This document shows, piece by piece, positions 1 to 8,366 of a stretch of DNA of 22,503 nt. The DNA comes from an uncultured Bacteroidales bacterium (lineage in GTDB: Bacteria; Bacteroidota; Bacteroidia; Bacteroidales; Paludibacteraceae). Numbering within the stretch: position 1 is the first letter of the stretch; each line of letters begins with the position of its first letter. A program made the position numbers and the translations under genes. The notes under the pieces are model-generated. The model saw nothing but the letters and a program-made list of their open reading frames with translations, searched no databases and was not told the origin of the DNA. The stretch is from contig CAIWIS010000621.1 in the NCBI GenBank assembly GCA_903912795.1, positions 1 to 22,503 on the forward strand, written 5' to 3'.

Positions 1-321
1 CCGTTGTATAAAGGAATAAAAGTAAGAGAAAATAAAGCAATTCTTAGCTTTGATAATGGCAATTTAAAAGCCGAAGGGGAATTGAAAGGGTTTATGATTT
101 GTGGTGAAGATAAGAAATTTGTACCAGCTAATGCTGCGATAATTAATAATCAAGTCATAATTTCAGCTCTAAGCGTTTCAAAACCAATTGCAGTTCGCTA
201 TGGTTGGGAAAACTGGACTAAAGCTAACCTGAAAAATGATTCAGGATTTTTAGCTTCGCCATTTAGAACCGATAATTTTGAATTGCTAACATCTGCCGTT
301 AAAGCACCCATTTACAAATAA
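1..321 (+). CDS. Sialate O-acetylesterase-like protein, C-terminal fragment (cut by window start)
   Basis: Frame 1 is open from the first base and ends at a TAA at 319-321, so only the last 106 residues are visible. They resemble the C-terminal beta-rich part of sialate 9-O-acetylesterase-type SGNH hydrolases: a PLYK start, a hydrophilic stretch around LKGFMICGEDKKF, then AVRYGWENW and a closing SPFRTD. The catalytic Ser/Asp/His residues would lie upstream and cannot be checked. The gene ends 9 bases before the PL38-like lyase and is probably in the same operon. The family removes O-acetyl groups from sugars. Next to alginate lyases it could deacetylate O-acetylated bacterial alginate, which is my inference. 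The TTG at base 4 is an ordinary internal Leu codon, not a start. Confidence 0.8.
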   Translation, partial: PLYKGIKVRENKAILSFDNGNLKAEGELKGFMICGEDKKFVPANAAIINNQVIISALSVSKPIAVRYGWENWTKANLKNDSGFLASPFRTDNFELLTSAVKAPIYK

Positions 322-330
322 TAATTAAGT

Positions 331-1497
331 ATGAAACGAATTACATTTTTATTTTTTCTGGCGAATTTTATAATTCTGAATGCGCAAACACGCATTTGGA
401 ATTTCGAAAACTTAAATAATGCCGTAAAAACACCCACTGAAGCATCCAAACTAATAGTGAAAGAGGCCGATAAAATGTTGACTAAAACAATTACAGCAGT
501 AGTTGATAAAAAAACAACACCTCCCAGCGGCGATAAACACGATTATTTAAGTCAGGGAAGATACTGGTGGCCAAATCCCAAAACTGCTGATGGACTACCA
601 TATATACGAAAAGATGGAGTGGTAAATCCTGAAATTGAAGATTTTGATCGCGGTGCTTTGAGTGCCATGACTCGAAGTGTGGCTGTACTTTCGTTGGCGT
701 ATAAACTGACTTCGGAAAATAAGTATGCCGAAAAAGCTGTGCAAAATTTGCGAATTTGGTTTATGAATAAAAAAACCAAAATGAATCCGAATATGAATTA
801 TGGTCAAACTATTCCTGGAAAGTATGAAGGCAAGGGTAGGGGCGAAGGAGTGTTGGATACTTATTCATTTGTTGAAATGCTCGATGGTGTCGATTTGCTC
901 AACAAATCGGACGAATACACCAAAAAAGACCGTACAGCCATGAAAAGTTGGTTTACTGAATATCTGAACTGGCTACAAACATCCGAAATTGCCAAAGAAG
1001 AGTTCGAAGCAAAAAATAATCATGGAACTGCTTTCGACGTACAAATAACTCGTTATGCGCTATTTGTAGGAAACGAAGTGTTGGCAAAGCAATACATCAA
1101 TGCTTTTGCCGAACGAAGATTATTTACGCAAATTCAACCTGATGGTTCACAGCCATTTGAATTGGCTCGAACCACGGCTCTTGGTTATTCCACATTTAAT
1201 TTAAAACATTTTTTGGATATGTCTTATCTAGCCAAATCTATAAGTTTAGATTTATATAGCTCTACTTCAACCGATGGACGAAGCATATCAAAGGCTATCG
1301 AATTTTTAGTTCCATACATTGGGAAAACCGTTGAAGATTTTCCGTATAAACAAATAAAAGATTGGGATAAAGTGCAAAAAGAATTGAAATGGGAACTATA
1401 CAGAGCAGATCAATTAACAAAATTGACTAATTATAAAGAAGCTTATTTACAGTTAGTTAACAGCTCGCAAAAGGATAAAAATCAGTTACTTTATTAA
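331..1497 (+). CDS. Alginate lyase-superfamily protein, probable PL38
   Basis: This is a 388-residue secreted protein with an alginate-lyase-superfamily (alpha/alpha-toroid) fold. The N-terminus is a type I signal peptide ending near NAQ at 17-19, with no lipobox Cys, so a periplasmic or otherwise exported soluble enzyme is likely. Landmarks are DKHDY at 68-72, YWWPNP at 78-83, NNHG at 229-232 (the Asn-His pair usual in the catalytic centre of this superfamily), and an R-T-x-x-L-G-Y-S stretch at 280-287. There is no T9SS C-terminal domain. From memory, gut Bacteroides alginate loci combine PL6, PL17 and PL38 lyases; the same trio appears here, which supports PL38 rather than PL5. Beta-elimination of alginate is the likely reaction, but PL38 also contains glucuronan lyases, so the substrate rests on context. 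It lies 9 bases after the esterase and 18 before the next gene. Confidence 0.78.
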   Translation: MKRITFLFFLANFIILNAQTRIWNFENLNNAVKTPTEASKLIVKEADKMLTKTITAVVDKKTTPPSGDKHDYLSQGRYWWPNPKTADGLPYIRKDGVVNPEIEDFDRGALSAMTRSVAVLSLAYKLTSENKYAEKAVQNLRIWFMNKKTKMNPNMNYGQTIPGKYEGKGRGEGVLDTYSFVEMLDGVDLLNKSDEYTKKDRTAMKSWFTEYLNWLQTSEIAKEEFEAKNNHGTAFDVQITRYALFVGNEVLAKQYINAFAERRLFTQIQPDGSQPFELARTTALGYSTFNLKHFLDMSYLAKSISLDLYSSTSTDGRSISKAIEFLVPYIGKTVEDFPYKQIKDWDKVQKELKWELYRADQLTKLTNYKEAYLQLVNSSQKDKNQLLY

Positions 1498-1515
1498 TAA
1501 TTAAATTTTACAATC

Positions 1516-2571
1516 ATGAAAAAAACAATTTTACTTTTATTAGTTTGTGCTGGCATTATGAATGTAAATGCACAAAAAGTTTTTGTTGAAAACTTTGCAA
1601 CAGCCACTGCTGGAAGCAATTTGGAAGGATACAACGATTGGTATGTATGTGGAAAAACTACTGTAGGAACATCATTAGGTGATAATATGGGAGTAAGTCC
1701 TAAGATAGCCTCAGGATCATTATTCTATTTAGGTTATGTTGGTTCTGAACTGGGAAATTTAGCAGTTCTTGACTCGGTTGTAGGTATTACAGATGATTCA
1801 AAAAGAATTTCCACAAAAACAGTTGTTTTTGAAAACGGTGACACATTGAGACCTATTGAAGGACAAAAAATTTATGTAGCATTTTTGATTAATTTCTCTT
1901 CTCATAGTGTTCGCAGTCAACGAGATTTTTTTACTTTTGAAGGATCCGCCACAAGTAGTAGTACAAGAGGTAGAGCTTTTGCAAAATTAAACACAGCAGG
2001 AACCGATATTACTTATGCATTATCAAAAAATTCAAGCTCTTCAACAACTAATCCATATATTGTTTCTAATGTTTTTGCTGGTGGTGTAGGACAAACTCAT
2101 TTACTAGTAATGTGTTACAATGGCGTTGCTGGTGCTAGTAATGATGAAATTTCGTTATACATTAATCCTGATTTAACTTTGCCAGAAAGTCAACAGACAA
2201 ATAAACTTGTTGCAACAGACACACAATCAGATTATTCGGTAACTGTACCATTTCGTATTAATCTCCGTCAACGTGGAACAGGAGCTCAGGTTGGTGGAAT
2301 TCGAGTTGGAACTTCTTGGAATTCAGTAGTGTTAGGAGCTGGAACAGGCTTTAATAATGTAAGTTCGAAAGATAATAAAATTTTTGTCAACGGGAATTCT
2401 ATTCTTACCGAAGGTCAAGGTTATCTGAAAGTTTATAATTTGTCTGGTTCTGAAGTGTTATCGTCACAAACCAATGGTAAATTTGAAACTGCTTTAAATA
2501 AAGGCATTTATTTAGTTCGTTTCAATGCAAATAATGGTATGACTTACTCAGATAAGATTCAAATTAAATAA
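1516..2571 (+). CDS. T9SS-exported LamG/jelly-roll-like protein, function unknown
   Basis: This is a 351-residue protein with a clear signal peptide at 1-19 ending in NVNAQ. Its Ser/Thr/Gly-rich body looks like a beta-sandwich (LamG/concanavalin-like): about 20-275 includes NDEISLYINPD followed by IRVGTSWNSV, a pairing often seen in LamG-like domains. The last 60 or so residues (YLKVYNLSGSEVL, then GIYLVRF and a final KIQIK) form a typical type A T9SS sorting domain, so the protein should cross the outer membrane and be attached to the surface or released. It lies between two lyase genes with short gaps (18 and 34 bases), so a role in binding or cutting alginate outside the cell is a reasonable inference. 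I do not recognise a known lyase motif such as the PL7 RxE or QIH signatures. Confidence 0.8.
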   Translation: MKKTILLLLVCAGIMNVNAQKVFVENFATATAGSNLEGYNDWYVCGKTTVGTSLGDNMGVSPKIASGSLFYLGYVGSELGNLAVLDSVVGITDDSKRISTKTVVFENGDTLRPIEGQKIYVAFLINFSSHSVRSQRDFFTFEGSATSSSTRGRAFAKLNTAGTDITYALSKNSSSSTTNPYIVSNVFAGGVGQTHLLVMCYNGVAGASNDEISLYINPDLTLPESQQTNKLVATDTQSDYSVTVPFRINLRQRGTGAQVGGIRVGTSWNSVVLGAGTGFNNVSSKDNKIFVNGNSILTEGQGYLKVYNLSGSEVLSSQTNGKFETALNKGIYLVRFNANNGMTYSDKIQIK

Positions 2572-2605
2572 AAAGATTGCCTTTAATCTAATTATCAAGA
2601 TATTA

Positions 2606-4321
2606 ATGAGACCAATTTTCATCCTAATTGTACTTTTTCTCAGTTGTTTTCAGCTTATTGCACGTAAAACAACTGTTACTACTGCCTCTGCCATTAACAA
2701 TGGCAGTTGGGTAGCGGGAGATACTATAATGATGAAAAATGGAGCATGGACCAATCAATCAATAAGCTTCAAAGCTACCGGAACAGCTTTAAATCCGGTA
2801 GTTCTTGAGGCTGAAACGCCTGGAAATGTAATACTGAACGGATCTTCTAAATTGGCGTTTGGGGGTAACTATATTGTAATTTCGGGTCTTTATTTTCTAA
2901 ATGGAAACTTGAGTGGATCGGATGTCATTTCATTTCGCTCTTCCGAAAATGCAAATAATTCTACGTTGAAAAATACAGTAATAGCCAATTACAATCCTTC
3001 ATTGAATACAGTCGATAGTAAATGGGTTTCAATATTTGGAACAAATAATAAGGTAGATCATTGTTCGTTTGAAAATAAAAATAACTCGGGAACTTTGCTC
3101 GTTGTTTGGCTAACGAGTGGTGTAACGGTAAATCATAGGATTACGAACAATTATTTTGGATACCGCAATTCTAATCTCGATATTAATGGCGATGAACTCA
3201 ATGGACAAGAAATTATACGTGTAGGCGATAGTTCCACTTCCATGACTTTTGCAAATTGCAATGTGACTGGTAATTTCTTCGAAAAGTGCAATGGTGAAAT
3301 TGAGGTAATTTCTAATAAATCATGTGGAAATCTATACAGTAATAATCTTTTTCTGGAGTGTAAAGGCATGCTTACATTGCGTCATGGAAATAATTGTACG
3401 GTTGCAGGTAATTATTTTTTTGGAAATGGTGTTTCCGAATCTGGTGGAGTTCGCATAATTGGTGAAAATCACAAAGTATATAATAATTATTTTGAGAATC
3501 TGAGAGGAACTGGTTATAGGGCAGCACTTTGCATGGTTCGCGGAAAACAAAATTCAGCACTAAATGAGTATTATCAGGTAAAAAATGCTTTGGTAGCATT
3601 TAATACCATGATAAATTGCTCGCAGTCGTTTTCGATTAATTACAATAGTAGTAGCACACTTACTTTGCCTCCAATAAACTCGGTAATAGCACACAATCAT
3701 ATATACAATACTAGTTCCTCATATACTAATGTTGTTATTGACCAAAATTTTGTTTCGGCCATGAGTTTAACTTGGAAAAACAACCTTATGAATCAGGGTA
3801 AATACACCGATTTTAGCTATAATTCAACGCAGGTAATTACTAATGTTGATGCCAAAATGTCGCAAGTGGCAACTGCAATTTCTATGTACGAACCAAATTC
3901 TAATTCGTTGTTGGCAAATTACAAAACAGCCGAATATTCTGAAGTTTCGGTTGATATTAGAGGTCGGAGCCGTGAGATTAACAGTAAGTTTCCAGGATCA
4001 AGCGAAACTTCGGGTACTGTAAGTTCCAATATGCCAGTTAAGAAATTGGTTGGCGCTGGTTTTTTTAATAATCCATCAACGTTGTTTAATCCTCAAAAAA
4101 TGAATAATCCATTTATATATAGTAGTTTAACTGGAACTATTCAATTGAAATCAAACGTTGCAGGTGATATTTGTATTTACAATTTAAAAGGTGAAATGCT
4201 GTATAAAAAAAATGTTTTTGCACATTCAGTTGTTGATAATAACTTGTTGCGAGGTATTTATGTGATACGTTTTAAAACTAAAAATGGGCAAATTTTCAAC
4301 GATATAATAACTGTAATTTGA
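2606..4321 (+). CDS. PL6 family alginate lyase with T9SS sorting domain
   Basis: This is a 571-residue polysaccharide lyase of the chondroitinase-B/alginate lyase type with a right-handed parallel beta-helix. The signal peptide is about 1-20. The PL6 signature is well preserved: NNKVDHCSFENK from 147, then EIEVISNKS at 231-239 with the presumed catalytic Lys238, LTLRHG at 256-261 with Arg259, and GGVRIIG from 280 with Arg283. PL6 enzymes cleave poly-MG, poly-M or poly-G alginate by beta-elimination. The final 65 or so residues (CIYNLKGEMLY, then LRGIYVIRF and DIITVI) form a T9SS type A sorting domain, so this is the extracellular first-cut enzyme of the locus. The stop is separated from the PL17 start by one base, indicating translational coupling. 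Endo or exo action and G/M preference cannot be read from sequence. Confidence 0.93.
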   Translation: MRPIFILIVLFLSCFQLIARKTTVTTASAINNGSWVAGDTIMMKNGAWTNQSISFKATGTALNPVVLEAETPGNVILNGSSKLAFGGNYIVISGLYFLNGNLSGSDVISFRSSENANNSTLKNTVIANYNPSLNTVDSKWVSIFGTNNKVDHCSFENKNNSGTLLVVWLTSGVTVNHRITNNYFGYRNSNLDINGDELNGQEIIRVGDSSTSMTFANCNVTGNFFEKCNGEIEVISNKSCGNLYSNNLFLECKGMLTLRHGNNCTVAGNYFFGNGVSESGGVRIIGENHKVYNNYFENLRGTGYRAALCMVRGKQNSALNEYYQVKNALVAFNTMINCSQSFSINYNSSSTLTLPPINSVIAHNHIYNTSSSYTNVVIDQNFVSAMSLTWKNNLMNQGKYTDFSYNSTQVITNVDAKMSQVATAISMYEPNSNSLLANYKTAEYSEVSVDIRGRSREINSKFPGSSETSGTVSSNMPVKKLVGAGFFNNPSTLFNPQKMNNPFIYSSLTGTIQLKSNVAGDICIYNLKGEMLYKKNVFAHSVVDNNLLRGIYVIRFKTKNGQIFNDIITVI

Positions 4322-4322
4322 T

Positions 4323-6509
4323 ATGATGCGTAAACTGTTATTTTTGATTTTCGTTTTAGTTTTTTCGATTTTGAAAGCCGAAAATCCAAGTATTTTTCTC
4401 ACGCCAACAGCTGTGAAGGAAATTCAAAAATCATTAGGAAAATATCCTGCTTTTGATAAATCGTATGCCGAATTAAAGTCAATTGCCGATAAAGCTATTT
4501 TATCTGAAATAATTGTACCTATTCCCAAAGATGGAGGTGGTGGTTACACACACGAAAAACACAAAAACAATTATTACGAAATGAATGCTTGTGGTATATT
4601 ATTTCAGATTTCTGGAAATAAAAAATATGCGCAGTTTGTTGAGTCTATGTTGTTGAAATATGCCGATTTATATCCAACGCTTGGCTTACATCCTGAAAAA
4701 AAATCAGAAGCCCAGGGTAAACTTTTTTGGCAAACGTTGAACGATGCTGTGTGGTTATTTCATACCGCCAATGCATACGATTGTGTGTACAACTTTTTAA
4801 CGCTTGAAAAAAAGCAAGTTATTGAAAATAAATTGTTTAAACCTATGGCTGAGTTTTTATCCAATGGGAACGAAGCCAATTATTCTACCTTTAATCGCAT
4901 GCACAATCATGGTACTTGGTCACAAGCTGCTGTTGGTATGATTGGTTATGCCATGCATGATAAAGAATTGACAGACAAAGCGTTGTATGGATCAAAGAAA
5001 GATGGCAAAACAGGTTTTATTAGTCAACTAAACGTGCTATTTTCGCCTGATGGTTATTTTACCGAAGGTCCTTATTATCAGCGTTATTCATTGTGGCCTT
5101 TTATTGTTTTTGCACAGATTATCGTAAATCATCAACCTGAACTGAAAATTTTTAATTACCGAGATGGAATTTTACTTAAAGCTGTAAATACCATGTTGCA
5201 ATTGGCTTACAATGGTGAACTTTTTTACCTAAACGATGCGCTCGAAAAAACCTATAAAACACAGGAACTGGTTTATGCAGTTAATATTGCGTATAAAAAT
5301 AATCCAGCCGAAAAGCAATTACTCGACATTGCCAAACAACAGAATGCATTTGTTGTTTCGGGCGAAGGCCTATTTACTGCAAAAGCAGTTTCAAAAGCTA
5401 AAACAAACCCTTTTGAATATAAATCAATGCTATTACGCGATGGCGCAAATGGCAACGAAGGTGGTGTGGCTGTTTTTAGGGCTGGAAAAGGAAAAGCACA
5501 TTCGTGCCTGACATTCAAAGCTACTTCGCATGGACTTTCGCACGGTCATTACGACAAGCTTTCAATTGCAATGTTTGATAATGGAAATGAAATTCTTACT
5601 GATTATGGTGCTGCACGTTTTTTAAATATTGAACCAAAATCGGGTGGGGGTTATACCAAAGAAAACTACTCATGGGCCATGCAAACCATTGCACACAATA
5701 CAGTTACGGTTGACCAAAAGTCGAATTTTAACGGCAATATTAAAGAATCGTCCAAATTTCATTCCGATATTCAGTATTGTGATTTTTCGAAACCTGACTT
5801 TCAAATTGTTTGCGGTACAGAGGAAAATGCTTATGCTGGTGTGAGGATGATACGAACAACTGCAATGATTCAAATTCCCGACTTCGAATTTCCGATTATA
5901 GCAGATATTTACAAGTTAAATTCGGACACGGCTCATACCTACGATTTTCCTTATTACTACATAGGTCAATTTGTTTCTGCAGATTTTAAATATCAAAAAA
6001 ACATCACTGAACTTAAAACCTTGGGTTCAAAAAATGGCTATCAACATCTTTGGCTCGAAGCTAATGCTAAAACAACCAAAGCTTATGCGAGATTTACTTG
6101 GGTTAATGCAAATCGTTTTTACAGCATTACAGCATTGACAAATGCCAATACAGAGTTATTATTGACTCGATTGGGAGCTTCTGACCCAAATTTTAATTTG
6201 CGAAACGAAACAGCATTCATGCTCAGGCAACCCAATGCTTCGAATCACACTTTTGCAACTATCATTGAACCTCATGGTTTGTATGATCTTTCGAAGGAAA
6301 TTACAAACGGCTATCAGAGCAATGTAGATAAATTGGATTTAGTTCAGGATAATAACGATTTTACAGCCATAAAATTAAGTGCGAGAAATGGCAAAACATA
6401 CTTGATAGTTGTTGTAAATAAAGACTTCAACATTAAAATGGAACGAAAATTAAACATAAATAATCAAACTATTTCCTTTGATGGAAATTATTATTTCAAA
6501 CAATTATAA
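4323..6509 (+). CDS. PL17 oligoalginate lyase
   Basis: This 728-residue enzyme releases the unsaturated monouronate from the ends of alginate oligomers. A signal peptide at about 1-19 (ending KAE) has no lipobox, so it is probably periplasmic. The N-terminal alpha/alpha-toroid holds the Asn-His pair in MHNHGTWSQ (N195, H196) and EGPYYQRY at 248-255, where a Tyr is the likely acid/base. The C-terminal heparinase II/III-like beta-sandwich holds SHGHYDKL at 406-413 and ENYSW around Y449, then AHNT at 457-460. These match, by memory, the catalytic residues of Saccharophagus Alg17c (N201, H202, Y258, H415, Y450). Length is normal for PL17. It has no T9SS domain, in contrast to the PL6 gene just upstream, fitting a division of labour with PL6 outside and PL17 inside. 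The start chosen is the first ATG, one base after the PL6 stop. Confidence 0.94.
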   Translation: MMRKLLFLIFVLVFSILKAENPSIFLTPTAVKEIQKSLGKYPAFDKSYAELKSIADKAILSEIIVPIPKDGGGGYTHEKHKNNYYEMNACGILFQISGNKKYAQFVESMLLKYADLYPTLGLHPEKKSEAQGKLFWQTLNDAVWLFHTANAYDCVYNFLTLEKKQVIENKLFKPMAEFLSNGNEANYSTFNRMHNHGTWSQAAVGMIGYAMHDKELTDKALYGSKKDGKTGFISQLNVLFSPDGYFTEGPYYQRYSLWPFIVFAQIIVNHQPELKIFNYRDGILLKAVNTMLQLAYNGELFYLNDALEKTYKTQELVYAVNIAYKNNPAEKQLLDIAKQQNAFVVSGEGLFTAKAVSKAKTNPFEYKSMLLRDGANGNEGGVAVFRAGKGKAHSCLTFKATSHGLSHGHYDKLSIAMFDNGNEILTDYGAARFLNIEPKSGGGYTKENYSWAMQTIAHNTVTVDQKSNFNGNIKESSKFHSDIQYCDFSKPDFQIVCGTEENAYAGVRMIRTTAMIQIPDFEFPIIADIYKLNSDTAHTYDFPYYYIGQFVSADFKYQKNITELKTLGSKNGYQHLWLEANAKTTKAYARFTWVNANRFYSITALTNANTELLLTRLGASDPNFNLRNETAFMLRQPNASNHTFATIIEPHGLYDLSKEITNGYQSNVDKLDLVQDNNDFTAIKLSARNGKTYLIVVVNKDFNIKMERKLNINNQTISFDGNYYFKQL

Positions 6510-6513
6510 ACAC

Positions 6514-6888
6514 ATGAAAAGAAAAAGCGAGAAATTTATTCTTACCGAAGGTATGGAATGGGAACAATTAGGCGGCGGTGTATCGCGTAAATTTTTAGGA
6601 TTCGACAATCAGATTATGATGGTTAAAGTAAATTTCGAGAAAGGTTCGGTCGGTTCGTTGCACCAGCACTTTCACACGCAGACAACTTATTGTGCTGCCG
6701 GAAAGTTTGAGTTTACAATTGGTGATGAAAAACAGATAGTAAATGCCGGCGATGGTGTATACATTGAGCCAAACATTGTACATGGTGCATTATGTCTCGA
6801 AGCTGGTATTTTAATTGACGTTTTTAGTCCGGTTCGTGAAGATTTTTTAAGTGGTGCTGCCGTTTCTTATTTTGGTTATAAAAAATAA
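6514..6888 (+). CDS. kdgF: KdgF-like cupin, unsaturated uronate linearisation
   Basis: This is a 124-residue single-domain cupin. KdgF turns the cyclic 4,5-unsaturated monouronate made by PL17 into open-chain DEH in the cytoplasm. The metal-binding cupin motif 1 is HQHFHTQ at 50-56, and motif 2 supplies H90 in NIVHG. D102 and R108 in IDVFSPVRED match residues I recall as important in characterised KdgF, at the same numbers. There is no signal peptide. An in-frame ATG at 6478 would overlap the PL17 end by 32 bases and add 12 odd residues; the ATG at 6514, 4 bases after the PL17 stop and followed by MKRKSEKF, is the better start. Its place between the exo-lyase and the transporter strongly supports the role. 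Confidence 0.87.
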   Translation: MKRKSEKFILTEGMEWEQLGGGVSRKFLGFDNQIMMVKVNFEKGSVGSLHQHFHTQTTYCAAGKFEFTIGDEKQIVNAGDGVYIEPNIVHGALCLEAGILIDVFSPVREDFLSGAAVSYFGYKK

Positions 6889-6899
6889 ATTGTAAAAAA

Positions 6900-8363
6900 A
6901 TGAAAATTAAAGGCTTACGCTGGTGGGTAATAGGGCTAATCATGCTCATCACTATTATAAATTACCTCGATAGAGGCACGCTCAACTACATGTGGGTGGC
7001 CAATATTGAATATCGCCTTGTCGACGAAATAAATTCAGATGTATCCGACAATCAGGCGCAGTTTTTTGCTGTCGACAGCACTTATTTACTCGTAGCAAAG
7101 AATGGCGATAAAGTAACACAACATGTTTCAAAACTTAGCTATAAAAATAATGGAGAAATAGTTGTCAATCGTCAAGGAATAGCATACGATTTAGGAATTG
7201 TAGACAAAAATGTTACACTCGAAGATGCTACTAAACAAGCTAAGGATTTACTCGGACAAATAACCATTTTCTTTATGATTGCCTACGGTTTCAGTCAGCT
7301 TTTTTCTGGAAAACTATATGACAGAATTGGTACACGTGCAGGTTTTTTAGTTTCAGTGCTAATTTGGGGAACAGCAGATGCACTTACTTCGCTTGCACAA
7401 GGTAAAGTTTCACTCACAGGATTCCGCATGATGCTTGGTTTGGGTGAAGCAGGTCCGTGGCCGGGAGCAACAAAAAGTAATGCCGAATGGTTTCCACAGA
7501 AAGAACGTGCATTTGCACAGGGGCTTTTTGGTGCTGCAGCATCTATTGGGTCAATCCTAGCACCGATAATTATTTTAATGTTGTATGTTTCAATAGGTTG
7601 GAAACTCACTTTTGTTGTGGTAGGTTCTTTAGGGTTAGTTTGGTTAATTCCATGGTTGATAATCAACAAAAAAGGACCTAAGGAACATAAATGGATAACT
7701 GAAGAAGAGCGTGAATACATTTTGAGTGGACAACCCGAAGCAAAAGCTACCAACGAAAGAGCAAAATCTTGGGGCGAATTATTGTCGAATCGTAAAAACT
7801 ATTCCGTGATTTTAGGACGTTTCTTTTTAGATCCAATTTGGTGGATGTTTGTTACTTTTTTACCCATGTATTTGGTGGATCAGTTTCAGCTAAACATCAA
7901 AGAATTAGCTTTTTCAGCATGGATACCATACCTTGGGGCCATGGTTGGAAGTCTTTCGGGCGGATGGTTCTCAGGTCATCTTATTCGTAAAGGTAAAACT
8001 GTTGACAGAGCACGTAAAACAGCTATGTTGATAGGTGGTGCTATTATTGTTCCGGCTGTAATTGCATCAGTATTGGTGCCAAATGCCATTGTGGCCGTTA
8101 TTCTTATGGCTTTTGTTTTGGGTGGTTTCCAATTTACTATCGTCAATATTCAAACTTTGCCAAGCGATTTGCATGGTGGAAAATCGGTAGGCTCGTTGGC
8201 AGGTTTAGGCGGTGCTGCGGCAGTACTCGGAACAATCTTAGCTATCCTTTTTGCAGGTCAAATTGCTAGTTGGCCTCTACTTTTTGGATTATTGGCAGCA
8301 TTAGTGCCACTTTCTTTACTATCAATATTTTTAACAATAGGTAAAATTGAACAAATTAAATAA
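6900..8363 (+). CDS. MFS transporter, probable DEH/unsaturated uronate importer
   Basis: This is a 487-residue major facilitator protein of the anion:cation symporter (hexuronate/ExuT-like) type. Helix 1 carries the NYLDR motif at 21-25. After helix 2, the motif A loop reads GKLYDRIGTR at 137-146. Charged loops and about twelve hydrophobic segments follow, with WFPQKERAFAQG typical of the family. Oddly, about 80 hydrophilic residues (roughly 38-117) separate helices 1 and 2, where ExuT-like proteins have a short to medium loop. By topology this insert would face the periplasm. The gene follows kdgF by 11 bases and precedes the SDR by 3, so it most likely imports the PL17 product or short alginate oligomers across the inner membrane. 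Substrate is inferred from context only. Confidence 0.87.
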   Translation: MKIKGLRWWVIGLIMLITIINYLDRGTLNYMWVANIEYRLVDEINSDVSDNQAQFFAVDSTYLLVAKNGDKVTQHVSKLSYKNNGEIVVNRQGIAYDLGIVDKNVTLEDATKQAKDLLGQITIFFMIAYGFSQLFSGKLYDRIGTRAGFLVSVLIWGTADALTSLAQGKVSLTGFRMMLGLGEAGPWPGATKSNAEWFPQKERAFAQGLFGAAASIGSILAPIIILMLYVSIGWKLTFVVVGSLGLVWLIPWLIINKKGPKEHKWITEEEREYILSGQPEAKATNERAKSWGELLSNRKNYSVILGRFFLDPIWWMFVTFLPMYLVDQFQLNIKELAFSAWIPYLGAMVGSLSGGWFSGHLIRKGKTVDRARKTAMLIGGAIIVPAVIASVLVPNAIVAVILMAFVLGGFQFTIVNIQTLPSDLHGGKSVGSLAGLGGAAAVLGTILAILFAGQIASWPLLFGLLAALVPLSLLSIFLTIGKIEQIK

Positions 8364-8366
8364 ATT

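Noticed and set aside
3151..3599. Several overlapping - strand frames inside the PL6 gene
   Set aside because: They are antisense to the conserved PL6 catalytic region, are short and resemble no protein.
6478..6513. Upstream start for the KdgF-like cupin
   Set aside because: It would overlap the PL17 gene by 32 bases and add 12 residues before the natural MKRKSEKF start.
7295..7753. Open frame of 152 codons on the - strand inside the MFS gene
   Set aside because: It lies wholly antisense to a well-supported transporter gene and its translation lacks any recognisable domain; a codon-bias shadow.
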